A stretch of 64,000 bases of DNA from positions 1 through 64,000 of the forward strand of contig JAQTXW010000003.1 in assembly GCA_028688575.1 (NCBI GenBank), written 5' to 3'. The first letter of the stretch is position 1; every line of letters begins with the position of its first letter. This document shows positions 8,687 to 18,872 of this stretch, one piece after another. The stretch comes from Methylotenera sp. (GTDB lineage Bacteria; Pseudomonadota; Gammaproteobacteria; Burkholderiales; Methylophilaceae). The notes beneath the pieces are model-generated. The model saw only the letters and a program-made list of their open reading frames with translations. It searched no databases and was not told where the DNA came from. The translations under genes and the position numbers were made by a program.

Positions 8687-11600
8687 TTAATTGTCCTCGA
8701 GCATCGCAGAGAGCGATGTGATAGGCACTGGCTTGCTGAACAGGTAGCCTTGAAACACTGGGCAGCCATTTTTTTGCAAAAATGCACGCTGCGCTTCGGT
8801 TTCTACACCTTCGGCAATAATTTCCATGCCGAGGTGATGCCCCATGCCAATAATCGTTTGTACGATGACGGCATCGCTGTTTTTAATGCCGATGTTGCGT
8901 GTAAAAGACTGGTCAATCTTCAACTGGTCTAAAGGCAGTTGCGTGAGGTAAGCCAGTGAAGACTGGCCTGTGCCAAAGTCGTCCATAGAAAAGCGTACGC
9001 CGATAGATTGCAAGCGCTGCATTTTATGAATGGTGTCCTTAATGTCATCTAGCACCAGACTTTCAGTCAGTTCCAGTTTTAGCTTGTCCGGATTGATGCC
9101 TGTAAGATGAATGACCTCAATCACTGATTCGACAAAATCTGGCTTAAAGAACTGTTTTGCACTCACATTGACTGCCAATTGCAAATTTTGAGTATGGACA
9201 TTGTTTTCCCACGATTTAATTTGCATACATGCCGTTTTTAACACCCATTCACCGATGGGGATGATCAGCCCTGTTTCTTCTGCTAGAGGAATGAACTCAA
9301 GCGGTGGCACCAGCCCTAGTTTAGGATGCTGCCAGCGAATCAGCACTTCAGCCCCCGTGATTTTTTTGTTGTGATAAACCTGAGGCTGGTAATAGAGTAC
9401 AAATTGCTGCGCTTTGATTGCAAGCCGTAGATCATTTTCCATGGCAACGCGTGCATTAATGTTGGCTTGCATGATGGGGTCAAAAAAGCGTAAATTGTTT
9501 CTGCCAGATTTTTTAGCCTGATACATCGCAATGTCTGCATGCTTGAGCAGATCGTCCAGCGACTCTTGATGATTGCTAAACAATGCAACGCCGATACTCG
9601 CCCCAATTTGATATTCTTTGCCTGCCAGTAGGTAGGGCACATTGAGGGTGGCCAATATTTTTTCACCGATATCTTCGGTTTGCGTGGCGGCTTCAGCGCT
9701 ATTTTCACTCAAGCCTTCAATCATCACCACAAACTCATCACCACCCAGACGAGCGACGGTATCTCCCTCACGTATTGAGGCGGTTAAGCGCTTAGCTACT
9801 TCTTTCAGCAGGGTGTCGCCCACATCATGGCCTAATGTGTCGTTAATGGTTTTAAAGTGATCCAGATCCAGGAATAGTATAGCGCCGTCTTTACCGTGTC
9901 TGGCGCTGTATAGCAATGCTTGGTTTAATCTGTCGAGCAGCAATCTGCGATTAGGTAATGCTGTGAGGTGATCATAGAAAGCGAGATTTTCAATTTGTGC
10001 AGCAGCAGCTTTACTGTGGGTAATGTCGGTCGCACTGCCAACGAAATTAGTAATTTCGCCTTCTAAATTTTTAACTGCGGTAATAGTTAAAAACTCTGGG
10101 TAGAGTTCGCCATTTTTACGTTTATTCCATAGTTCACCCTGCCATTTGCCTTTGGCAAGCAGTGAGCGCCAAAGGTCCGCGTAAAAGTTTGTGTCATGTA
10201 CACCTGACTTAAGCAGCTTGGGCGTATGTCCGATGACCTCGTGTGCCGCATAGCCAGTCATTTCAGTGAAGGCGCGATTCACACGCAAGATGATATTATT
10301 GGCATCGGTAATCAGCATGGATTCATATGACTCAAACGCAACTGCCGCTATGCGCAGCTCGCTTTCTGCATTTTTTTGTTTTGTGATATCCACAAACGTC
10401 CATAGTGACTCTTCGCTCTCTTTGTTGAGTAATGTGCCACTTAGCGCCATCCAGATTAAACTGCCATCTTTGCGTACATACTGGTGCTGGGTGTGGCCAA
10501 TGCCATATTTTGAAATCTCGGCATAGGTGGCCTCAACAGATTGGAAAGCCTGCTCACTGGTATAAAAATGGCGGGTGGAAACGCCCACAAGCTCGCCTGG
10601 CTCGTACCCCAGCATGGTTTCAAATGCCTGATTAGCCCAAATAATTTTACGCTGCTTTAAAGCGAGCGCCCCTACAAGCTGGTTACCTAAAATGGCGCGT
10701 TTTTCGTTGAGGAGTTCGTTTCTAAGTGTCGTGACATCCTGAATGGTGCCATGCATACGCAAAGGTTTGCCCTGTGCATCCAGTACAAGCCTACCCAGAC
10801 CGTGAATGTAGCGCTGCTCGCCATCGCTTGGGCGGATAATCCTGTATTCGCGGTCAAATTCATTTGCTTTTTTGGCGAATTTGCGTCGTAAATAATGCTT
10901 GGCTGGCATTAAGTCGTCAGGATGTATTAGTGCATCCCAGCTGGCTTCAGTGCGTGGGTAACTATTGTCAATGCCGAGTATATGATCCAGCGTTTCAGAA
11001 CTGCTCCAGATTTGTTCTGGAATATAGAATACATAATTACCGAGTTCTGCGATTTTTTGTGACTCTTTTAACGTGGCTTCACTTTCAAGCAGTGCAAGCT
11101 CTGTCAGCTTGCTTTCAGTCACATCACGGGCAATGCCAAATAACCCTGTAATTTCACCTTGTGCGTTTTTAATCGGGAATTTTCTGTTATTCACCCAGCC
11201 TTTTTTGCCATCAGCCAATAACATTTCTTGAGTATCATGTGCGACTTCAGCACCTGCAAATATTTTTTTCTCTAAACTGTAATAAATATCTGCGTATGTC
11301 TCCTCATAAACATCGTAATCGGTCAGTCCTAAGAAGTTTTTCCAGTGTTCTAATTGAGGTGCTGTTTTGACGAGTGATGCACTCGCGCCTGTAAACACAT
11401 GATTGCGGTCTTTAAAATAAATAAAGTCATCAGTATTATCCATCATGGCTTTAAAGTTGCTGAGCGTGTGCTGCTCAGTTTGAGGCTGCCATAAGCTTTT
11501 TACATCCTGCAATAGCAGTTCTAGCACTTGATGATTGTCATGCCGCTCTTTGGTATAAACTCCTTTGACACAGCATATATAGCCATTTTTATGCCTAATA

Positions 11601-11833
11601 CGCAAATGAATGCTTTGCTGCTCCAAGCAGGGGGTGTCTGAAAACAGCACGTTGGCAATATCTTGGTCATCGTGATGTATGCGCTCATTCAGCACAACAC
11701 GGCCTGATAAAAAGTCTTGAGCAGTGAACCCTAGTAAACCCTCAATATCCCCATCGACTGATTGCACGAATACAGGCTGTGTTAAGTGAATGCGGATTTT
11801 CATCATCGATATTTCAGGCATCATTGTTACCAT
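8687..11833 (-). CDS. Multi-PAS GGDEF/EAL protein (putative c-di-GMP turnover)
   Basis: 1048 aa; about five PAS-like segments, RLGGDEFVVMIEG, EVLIRWQHP (EVL variant of EAL), DDFGTGQSSL, AEGVET. Confidence 0.92.
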   Translation of the reverse strand: MVTMMPEISMMKIRIHLTQPVFVQSVDGDIEGLLGFTAQDFLSGRVVLNERIHHDDQDIANVLFSDTPCLEQQSIHLRIRHKNGYICCVKGVYTKERHDNHQVLELLLQDVKSLWQPQTEQHTLSNFKAMMDNTDDFIYFKDRNHVFTGASASLVKTAPQLEHWKNFLGLTDYDVYEETYADIYYSLEKKIFAGAEVAHDTQEMLLADGKKGWVNNRKFPIKNAQGEITGLFGIARDVTESKLTELALLESEATLKESQKIAELGNYVFYIPEQIWSSSETLDHILGIDNSYPRTEASWDALIHPDDLMPAKHYLRRKFAKKANEFDREYRIIRPSDGEQRYIHGLGRLVLDAQGKPLRMHGTIQDVTTLRNELLNEKRAILGNQLVGALALKQRKIIWANQAFETMLGYEPGELVGVSTRHFYTSEQAFQSVEATYAEISKYGIGHTQHQYVRKDGSLIWMALSGTLLNKESEESLWTFVDITKQKNAESELRIAAVAFESYESMLITDANNIILRVNRAFTEMTGYAAHEVIGHTPKLLKSGVHDTNFYADLWRSLLAKGKWQGELWNKRKNGELYPEFLTITAVKNLEGEITNFVGSATDITHSKAAAAQIENLAFYDHLTALPNRRLLLDRLNQALLYSARHGKDGAILFLDLDHFKTINDTLGHDVGDTLLKEVAKRLTASIREGDTVARLGGDEFVVMIEGLSENSAEAATQTEDIGEKILATLNVPYLLAGKEYQIGASIGVALFSNHQESLDDLLKHADIAMYQAKKSGRNNLRFFDPIMQANINARVAMENDLRLAIKAQQFVLYYQPQVYHNKKITGAEVLIRWQHPKLGLVPPLEFIPLAEETGLIIPIGEWVLKTACMQIKSWENNVHTQNLQLAVNVSAKQFFKPDFVESVIEVIHLTGINPDKLKLELTESLVLDDIKDTIHKMQRLQSIGVRFSMDDFGTGQSSLAYLTQLPLDQLKIDQSFTRNIGIKNSDAVIVQTIIGMGHHLGMEIIAEGVETEAQRAFLQKNGCPVFQGYLFSKPVPITSLSAMLEDN

Positions 11834-11857
11834 TGACGTTAAGCAGGGTAAACACTT

Positions 11858-14800
11858 TTATATAAACTCTTTGAGTAGTGATTTTACAAATTCAGATCTA
11901 AGGTTGATGTCTTCCAGGCCGACTGTCACTCTTAGTTTGTCTGGGCCATTCATGCGGCATCTTCTGTCACGCTGTAGCAGATTGATAAGCTTGAGTGGGT
12001 CTATATCAGCTTTGGGGTTAAATTGTAGTTGAATTGCACTGTCACTGGCATCTATTTTAATGACGCCCAGTGGTTTTGCCGCAATGCGCAAACGATGGCA
12101 AGCCATTAACGCCTCACCTTGCTCTGGCAACAGCCCAAAACGGTCAATCAGTTCCTCTTGCAGGTGGTCCAGCGCATCATCTTCATCGCAATTGGCAAGG
12201 CGCTTATAAATGACTAAACGCTCATGTACATCAGGGCAGTAGTCGTTAGTGAGCAAGGCTGGTGTGTGCAGATTGATTTCGGTGGTTACCCCTAAAGGTG
12301 CATTAAGATCAGGTTCTTTGCCAGCTTTGAGTTGTTTCACTGCATGATTGAGCATGTCTGCATATAAATTAAACCCAATTTCCTGCATTTCTCCGCTCTG
12401 AGAGTCGCCAAGCAACTCACCTGCGCCGCGAATTTCCAGATCGTGCATGGCCAGATGGAAGCCCGCGCCCAAGTCTTCCATCAATTGAATCGCATCCAGG
12501 CGTTTTTGTGCCTGTGGAGTGATTTTGCGCCCGGCTTCGGTTAATAAATAGGCATAAGCCTGATGATGTGAACGCCCGACGCGGCCACGCAGTTGATGCA
12601 TTTGTGCCAGGCCAAACATATCAGCCTTGTTCATGATGATGGTATTGGCCGTGGGCACGTCAATGCCTGTTTCAATAATGGTGGTGCACAGGAGTAAATT
12701 ATAGCGTTGGTGATAAAAGTCGCGCATCACTTGCTCTAGTTCACGCTCGCGTAATTGCCCGTGCGCCACAGCGATGCGGGCGTCTGGCAGAATGCGTTCG
12801 AGCTTTTCGCGCATGGAGTGGATGGTATCCACTTCGTTATGCAGAAAATATACCTGTCCGCCACGTTTGAATTCACGCAGGGCAGCCTCACGGATAATGC
12901 CTTCAGAATATTCGGTGTGGAAAGTCTTGATGCTCAGGCGTTTTTGCGGCGGCGTGGTAATTACGCTGAATTCACGCAACCCCTCCATGGCCATACTCAG
13001 TGTGCGAGGAATCGGCGTGGCGGTAAGCGTGAGCACATCCACCTCTGCGCGCAAGGCTTTTAATTGCTCTTTTTGACGCACGCCAAAACGGTGTTCTTCA
13101 TCCAGAATGACCAAACCTAGATTTTTAAACTTCACATCTTTTTGAATCAGACGGTGTGTGCCAATGATGATGTCAATTTCGCCCGCCTCAAGGCCGCGTA
13201 ATGCCTCGGCTTGCTCTTTTGCTGTTCTAAAACGTGAGATTTCAGCCACTTTGATCGGCCACTCTGCAAAGCGGTCACTAAAGTTGTTGTAATGCTGCTC
13301 GGCAAGCAGCGTGGTGGGCACAAGCACCGCCACCTGGCGGCCTCCCATCACGGCAACAAAGGCAGCGCGCAGGGCAACTTCGGTTTTGCCAAAGCCTACA
13401 TCACCGCAGACTAATCTATCCATCGGGCGGCCAGATTGCATGTCTTTAATGACGTTTTCAATCGCCTCAAGCTGGTCTGGCGTTTCCTCAAAAGGAAAGC
13501 CCTCAGCAAAGGTTTCGTAGTCATGCAAGCTTAGCGTGAAGGCATGGCCACGGCGGGCAGCACGCTGGGCATAAAGATTGAGCAGTTCAGCTGCGGTGTC
13601 GCGAATCTGTTTGAGAGCTTTCTTCTTGGCTTTTTCCCAACTGCCGCTACCCAAGCGATGCAGTGGTGCACTTTCTGGTGGGCCGCCAGAATAGCGTGAA
13701 ATCAGGAATAGCTGTGAAACAGGTACGTAGAGCTTATCATCCCCGTAGTATTCGAGGAGCAGAAACTCGGTTTCGCCTTCGCCAAAGTCTAAATTCACCA
13801 AGCCTTTGTAGCGCCCCACACCATGCTGTTCATGGACTACAGGGTCGTTGATGCGCAGTTCGGAAAGGTCCTTGAGCATGCCTTCCGTACTGCGCGCTTT
13901 TTCTTTTTCACGGCGGCGCTGTTGGCGCACGGTCGCAGCGTAGAGTTCAGCTTCGGTAATGATTGCGATGGTGGATGGTTCATCATTGAATGCTACGCCT
14001 GTATGCAGGGGGCTAACCCCCAGCATGACATGCGCATCGCTCGCCATAAATGCTGCCCATGATTCGCATATCTCTGGCTTTAAGCCATGCTCAATAAATA
14101 GCTGGAGCATGGTTTCACGGCGGCCTAGACTTTCAGCCACAATTAAAATACGCCCTGTAAACTGGCTGATAAAGTCTGTTAACTTATGGATTGGCTGTTC
14201 TGCTCGGCGTTCAATATCCAGTGCAGGTAGCTTGGTGCCAGCTTTGCCGATATTGAGTGAAATGCGTGCAAAGCTATGGGTTTTGCTAAAAAAATCTTCA
14301 GTTTTAATCAGCAGCGTTTCAGGTGTTAGCAGCGGGCGCTCTGCATCGTGCGCCAGTGTGCGGTAGCGCGATTGCGCCTCACGCCAGAATTGCTGCGCGC
14401 TATGGTCTAAATCGCCATGCAGGCAAATCAAGCTGCTATCGGAAATATAATCAAACAGCGTGGCCGATTGCTCAAAAAATAGAGGCAAATACCACTCAAT
14501 ACCCCCAGTCGCAACGCCTTTGCTGATATCTTTATAGATTTTTGCGCGTTGCGGGTCACCCTCGAATGCTTCACGAAACTGGCTGCGAAATAATGCAACA
14601 CCCGACTCATCCAGAGGAAATTCGCGCGCTGGCAGTAATCTGACCTCAGGTACAGGGTAGAGGCTGCGCTGTGTGTCTACATCAAAGGTGCGTATGCTTT
14701 CAATTTCATCATCAAACAAATCAATGCGATAAGGCAGTGCAGAACCCATGGGGAATAAGTCCACCAGACCGCCACGCACGCTGAACTCACCATGCGATAT

Positions 14801-15304
14801 CACTTGCGTCACATGGTGATAGCCCGCCTCAGCACATTGCCGACGCAAGGCCTCGATATCCAGCTTTTGTCCTTTTTTAAGCATAAAGGTATTGGCACTT
14901 AAATAAGCTTTAGGGCTCAGTCGTATGAGCGCAGTTGAAAGCGGTACAATGATGACATCACACGTATTCTGTGCAATGTGATACAGCGTTGTCAGACGTT
15001 CTGAAATAAGATCAGGATGCGGCGAGAACTGGTCGTATGGCAGTGTTTCCCAGTCGGGTAATAAATGCACACTTAAATGTGGTGCAAAGTAGGGGATTTC
15101 TTCCAGCAAGCGCTGCGCATCAAAGGCGGAAGCGGTAACAATCACCAATGGCTGTTGGCTTAAGTTGGCATGGCTGGCTAGTGTTGCGAGTGCCAATGCA
15201 TCTTCGCCAGTGTTCGAGAGCTCAAAGCGGCTATGCTGGCCAGATTGGGGCATAGGCCAAGGGTGTTGCAAGGAAAACTGCATGGAATGAGGATGCCGTA
15301 TCAA
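11858..15304 (-). CDS. mfd: Transcription-repair coupling factor Mfd
   Basis: 1148 aa; CarD/RID region VHEQHGVGRYKGL, helicase motifs CGDVGFGKTEVALRAAF, ILDEEHRFGVRQKE, TLTATPIPRTLSMA. Confidence 0.97.
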   Translation of the reverse strand: MIRHPHSMQFSLQHPWPMPQSGQHSRFELSNTGEDALALATLASHANLSQQPLVIVTASAFDAQRLLEEIPYFAPHLSVHLLPDWETLPYDQFSPHPDLISERLTTLYHIAQNTCDVIIVPLSTALIRLSPKAYLSANTFMLKKGQKLDIEALRRQCAEAGYHHVTQVISHGEFSVRGGLVDLFPMGSALPYRIDLFDDEIESIRTFDVDTQRSLYPVPEVRLLPAREFPLDESGVALFRSQFREAFEGDPQRAKIYKDISKGVATGGIEWYLPLFFEQSATLFDYISDSSLICLHGDLDHSAQQFWREAQSRYRTLAHDAERPLLTPETLLIKTEDFFSKTHSFARISLNIGKAGTKLPALDIERRAEQPIHKLTDFISQFTGRILIVAESLGRRETMLQLFIEHGLKPEICESWAAFMASDAHVMLGVSPLHTGVAFNDEPSTIAIITEAELYAATVRQQRRREKEKARSTEGMLKDLSELRINDPVVHEQHGVGRYKGLVNLDFGEGETEFLLLEYYGDDKLYVPVSQLFLISRYSGGPPESAPLHRLGSGSWEKAKKKALKQIRDTAAELLNLYAQRAARRGHAFTLSLHDYETFAEGFPFEETPDQLEAIENVIKDMQSGRPMDRLVCGDVGFGKTEVALRAAFVAVMGGRQVAVLVPTTLLAEQHYNNFSDRFAEWPIKVAEISRFRTAKEQAEALRGLEAGEIDIIIGTHRLIQKDVKFKNLGLVILDEEHRFGVRQKEQLKALRAEVDVLTLTATPIPRTLSMAMEGLREFSVITTPPQKRLSIKTFHTEYSEGIIREAALREFKRGGQVYFLHNEVDTIHSMREKLERILPDARIAVAHGQLRERELEQVMRDFYHQRYNLLLCTTIIETGIDVPTANTIIMNKADMFGLAQMHQLRGRVGRSHHQAYAYLLTEAGRKITPQAQKRLDAIQLMEDLGAGFHLAMHDLEIRGAGELLGDSQSGEMQEIGFNLYADMLNHAVKQLKAGKEPDLNAPLGVTTEINLHTPALLTNDYCPDVHERLVIYKRLANCDEDDALDHLQEELIDRFGLLPEQGEALMACHRLRIAAKPLGVIKIDASDSAIQLQFNPKADIDPLKLINLLQRDRRCRMNGPDKLRVTVGLEDINLRSEFVKSLLKEFI

Positions 15305-15429
15305 TGAAAATAAATACGGTATTATAGCCGTTAGACGCGTGTAACGTCCAAGTTCTGCTAGTGATTAAGTTTCGTCAGTTAGAGATGCCCGTACATTCAA
15401 CATGTGATTCCAGCAATAGGCAAAGCTTG

Positions 15430-16158
15430 TTATCTTGAATATTCGATAGCTGTATCTGCAATATCCGAGGCCGCCTTTAGGCGTGCTTCATTAAAGGCTT
15501 CTGCTACAGCCGCAAAGTTGCCTTTTTGCAATTGACGGCTTATTTCCTTTGTTTCAATCAGACCTAATGGATCAGCAATCCCCATGGTACCTTCGATACC
15601 TTTGTCTATGACGGCTGAACCTAACGTTTTGAGTTTTGATGTTTGAGCTTCTTCTCCGTTCAATACTTTTCCGCTTATATCAATGGCTTCACCTGCAAAA
15701 GATGCGCTGGAAGCGAGCAGCCCAGCAACTACAGCCACTTTTTTGCCAAGTACATGGGCTGTTTTCTCAATCACTTTTTCAATGTCTTTTCTAGCATGCT
15801 GATCAGCATCAAAAGGTAGTTTAGGTAAAATCTCATGGTGTATATTTCGTAAACCAGCCATTGCGGAGGCATAGCCTTCTTTAATTTCCTTTGAGATACC
15901 ACCTCCGTTGGCGTCAGCGACTTTTTTTGTCCATGTTTCAGCGTTTTTTCGTGCGCTATCCAGTGCTTCATTTCCAACATAACGGCTATCAGGAATTAAC
16001 GCCCCTGGCGTATTGGCATGCATTGTCAGTTTGTGGTCACCAAGTTCAGTGAACTGATGATTGTCAATCGCCTCTATGATTTTTTTATCAGTACCTAGAT
16101 AGGTTTTATGGGGGGCAGCTAATTGATGAGGGGTGTCGTATTTTGGCGCATTACTCAT
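15430..16158 (-). CDS. Hypothetical protein, no recognised family
   Basis: 242 aa ORF with coherent composition, central hydrophobic segment KKVAVVAGLLASSASFAG; lies between mfd and tldD with sizable flanking gaps. Confidence 0.7.
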   Translation of the reverse strand: MSNAPKYDTPHQLAAPHKTYLGTDKKIIEAIDNHQFTELGDHKLTMHANTPGALIPDSRYVGNEALDSARKNAETWTKKVADANGGGISKEIKEGYASAMAGLRNIHHEILPKLPFDADQHARKDIEKVIEKTAHVLGKKVAVVAGLLASSASFAGEAIDISGKVLNGEEAQTSKLKTLGSAVIDKGIEGTMGIADPLGLIETKEISRQLQKGNFAAVAEAFNEARLKAASDIADTAIEYSR

Positions 16159-16433
16159 TTTTATCGTCCAATAATCATTATTGTTAATTACCAGTGAGAG
16201 AGTGCCGATTTGGAGTATTGAGTTGTTGCGTGATTGCCTAGGCGAAAAAATCGGGCGCGTCGCTTCAGTGTCACGATCAATTACAATTATTCAAAAATCA
16301 CATTGCACACTGCTGAGATTATTGCACCAGTGATCATGTGTGAGTGTTAAGAATTGTAAAATGATCGTTGTTAGCGTAGTCGCAAAGTGTCAGAAGAGGG
16401 CATCTCTTATTGAATCAATACAGATTCTAATCA

Positions 16434-17909
16434 TCAGCCAGTGCCGCCAACGGTAAGCCCATCAATTTTAAGTGTAGGCTGCCCAACGCCCACAGGCACA
16501 CTCTGGCCTTCTTTACCGCAAGTGCCAACGCCAGAATCCAGCGACATGTCGTTGCCTATCATGGAAACGCGCTTGAGCACATCAGGGCCATTGCCGATCA
16601 GTGTTGCGCCTTTGACGGGGTAGGTGATTTGACCATCCTCAATCATATAGGCTTCAGCTGCGCTAAATACAAACTTGCCACTGGTAATGTCAACTTGCCC
16701 GCCGCCAAAGTTAGCTGCATAAAGCCCTTTTTTAACAGATTTAATGATCTCTTCAGGCGGTAATGTGCCATTGAGCATATAAGTGTTGGTCATGCGTGGC
16801 ATAGGGATGTGCGCGTAACTTTCACGGCGCGCATTGCCAGTCAGCGACATGTTCATGAGGCGCGCATTGAGGGTGTCCTGAATATAACCACGCAAAATGC
16901 CATCTTCAATAAGCACTGTTCTTTGGGTTGGGTTGCCTTCGTCATCCATGCTGAGCGAGCCGCGTCTATTGGCTATGGTGCCATCATCCACTATGGTAAT
17001 ACCTTTGGCAGCGACTTGCTGACCAATCATGTTGCTGAAAGCAGAGCTACCTTTGCGGTTAAAATCACCCTCAAGACCATGACCTATGGCCTCATGCAGT
17101 AAAATGCCCGGCCAGCCAGCCCCTAAAACTACCGTCATGCTACCTGCTGGGGCAGGGCGCGCTTCCAAATTAGTGATTGCCTGATGCACGGCTTTTTGTG
17201 CGTAATCATGCAGGACTTCATCGGTAAAGTAGCTGTAATCAAAGCGCCCACCACCCCCTGCGGAGCCTTGCTCACGGCGACCATTGCTCTCTGCGATTAC
17301 GTTAATGCCTACGCGCACCAGTGGTCGAACATCGGCCGCCATTACACCGTCGTGGCGAGCGATCATGATGACTTCATATTCGCCTGCAATCGAGGCCGTG
17401 ACCTGTGTGATGCGTGGATCCAGCTTTCTGGCGATGGACTCCAGATGCTCCAGTAGTTTCACTTTTGCCTCTGCTGAGAGTGATGCAATTGGGTCGTTGG
17501 GTAAATATAGTTGTGGCGCTTGAGGTTTGATAATGCTGCCTGCGGTTTGTTCACGCCCCAAGCTTGCAATCGACCTGGTGGCTTTTGCCGCTTGATTTAA
17601 GGCACTCAGTGAAATGTCGTCAGAGTAGGCGAATGCGGTTTTTTCACCACTCACCGCCCTCACGCCAACGCCTTGATCAATCGAGAAATTGCCTGATTTT
17701 ACCTGGCCTTCTTCTAACCCCCAGCTTTCACTGCGGCTATATTGAAAATACAAGTCTGCATAGTCAATTTGATGTGACATGATGTCACCCAGCACATTCT
17801 GCAAATGCGCGAGTTCTAAATTAGCAGGCGTTAACAATGCTTCAGTCGCTACGTCAAAATGTGACCCAGTGGCAGGGCTTGAGTGACTTGGGATTTCTTG
17901 CGTTTTCAT
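16434..17909 (-). CDS. tldD: Metalloprotease TldD
   Basis: LHEAIGHGLEGDFNRKGSSAFSNMIGQQVAAKGITIVDDGT (HExxxH-type motif), VGTCGKEGQSVPVGVGQPTLKI C-terminus. Confidence 0.95.
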   Translation of the reverse strand: MKTQEIPSHSSPATGSHFDVATEALLTPANLELAHLQNVLGDIMSHQIDYADLYFQYSRSESWGLEEGQVKSGNFSIDQGVGVRAVSGEKTAFAYSDDISLSALNQAAKATRSIASLGREQTAGSIIKPQAPQLYLPNDPIASLSAEAKVKLLEHLESIARKLDPRITQVTASIAGEYEVIMIARHDGVMAADVRPLVRVGINVIAESNGRREQGSAGGGGRFDYSYFTDEVLHDYAQKAVHQAITNLEARPAPAGSMTVVLGAGWPGILLHEAIGHGLEGDFNRKGSSAFSNMIGQQVAAKGITIVDDGTIANRRGSLSMDDEGNPTQRTVLIEDGILRGYIQDTLNARLMNMSLTGNARRESYAHIPMPRMTNTYMLNGTLPPEEIIKSVKKGLYAANFGGGQVDITSGKFVFSAAEAYMIEDGQITYPVKGATLIGNGPDVLKRVSMIGNDMSLDSGVGTCGKEGQSVPVGVGQPTLKIDGLTVGGTG

Positions 17910-17952
17910 GGCGTGATATTCAGTCAAAATTTTCAATCGATGGGGTGATGTA

Positions 17953-18828
17953 TTATCCGACAGTTTTAATTGTCCGATGTTTCAGTGCAGGTAGACTTTT
18001 TCTCAGGCTGTCCTGATATTTTGGGTTCATGTTTGCCATGACCACACCTGAACCGCGCGGTAGTCTATCCAAAATTACACCCCAAGGGTCTACAACCATG
18101 GTGTTGCCATGTGTTTCGCGGCCTGAAATATGGTAGCCACCTTGTGCGGGGGCGATGACATAACATAAGTTTTCAATTGCACGTGCACGAATCAGGCTTT
18201 CCCAATGTGCTTTGCCTGTGGTGTCGGTAAAAGCAGACGGCACCACGATAATGCTGACCTCACCCATTGCGCGATAAAGCTCTGGAAAGCGTAAATCGTA
18301 ACAGATGGAGAGCCCAATTTTGCCGAAAGGCGTATCCACCACTTTCACAGCGTCGCCTGGTTCTATGGTTTTTTCTTCATGGTAACGCTCGTTACCCAAA
18401 CTTAAACCAAACAGGTGAATTTTGTCATAACGGGCAGCCAGTTTGCCTTTGTCATCGTAGACTAAACAGCTGTTGCGAACCTTGTTGGGGAAATTGCTGG
18501 TGAGCGGCACAGAACCGCCTATCAGCCAGATTTTATGTTTTTTGGCTATCTTGCTCAGAAAATCCTGAATCTGCCCTTTGCCTTCTTCTTCACGTACCAA
18601 GACTTTGTCGGTGTCTTTCAAGCCCATAATAGCAAAATACTCGGGTAACACTACCAGTTTCGCGCCCTGATTTACCGCAACCTCTATTAAACGCTCAGCT
18701 TCGCTTAAGTTTGCACCTACGTGCGGCCCTGATGCCATCTGAATGGCGGCAATCTTGATGATGTCCTTATTGGTGTTTTGGTTGCTTAGTTTTGCTTTTG
18801 TGGTCTTTAAGCGTGAGGTAATAGCCAT
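17953..18828 (-). CDS. Carbon-nitrogen hydrolase (nitrilase superfamily, Nit1/YbeM-like)
   Basis: LVVLPEYFAIMG, RYDKIHLFG, GLSICYDLRFPELYRA catalytic Glu-Lys-Cys motifs. Confidence 0.93.
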   Translation of the reverse strand: MAITSRLKTTKAKLSNQNTNKDIIKIAAIQMASGPHVGANLSEAERLIEVAVNQGAKLVVLPEYFAIMGLKDTDKVLVREEEGKGQIQDFLSKIAKKHKIWLIGGSVPLTSNFPNKVRNSCLVYDDKGKLAARYDKIHLFGLSLGNERYHEEKTIEPGDAVKVVDTPFGKIGLSICYDLRFPELYRAMGEVSIIVVPSAFTDTTGKAHWESLIRARAIENLCYVIAPAQGGYHISGRETHGNTMVVDPWGVILDRLPRGSGVVMANMNPKYQDSLRKSLPALKHRTIKTVG

Positions 18829-18872
18829 AAATATTCCAATGCGTTTTTTCTGATGAGTCTTGTGATGCTAAA

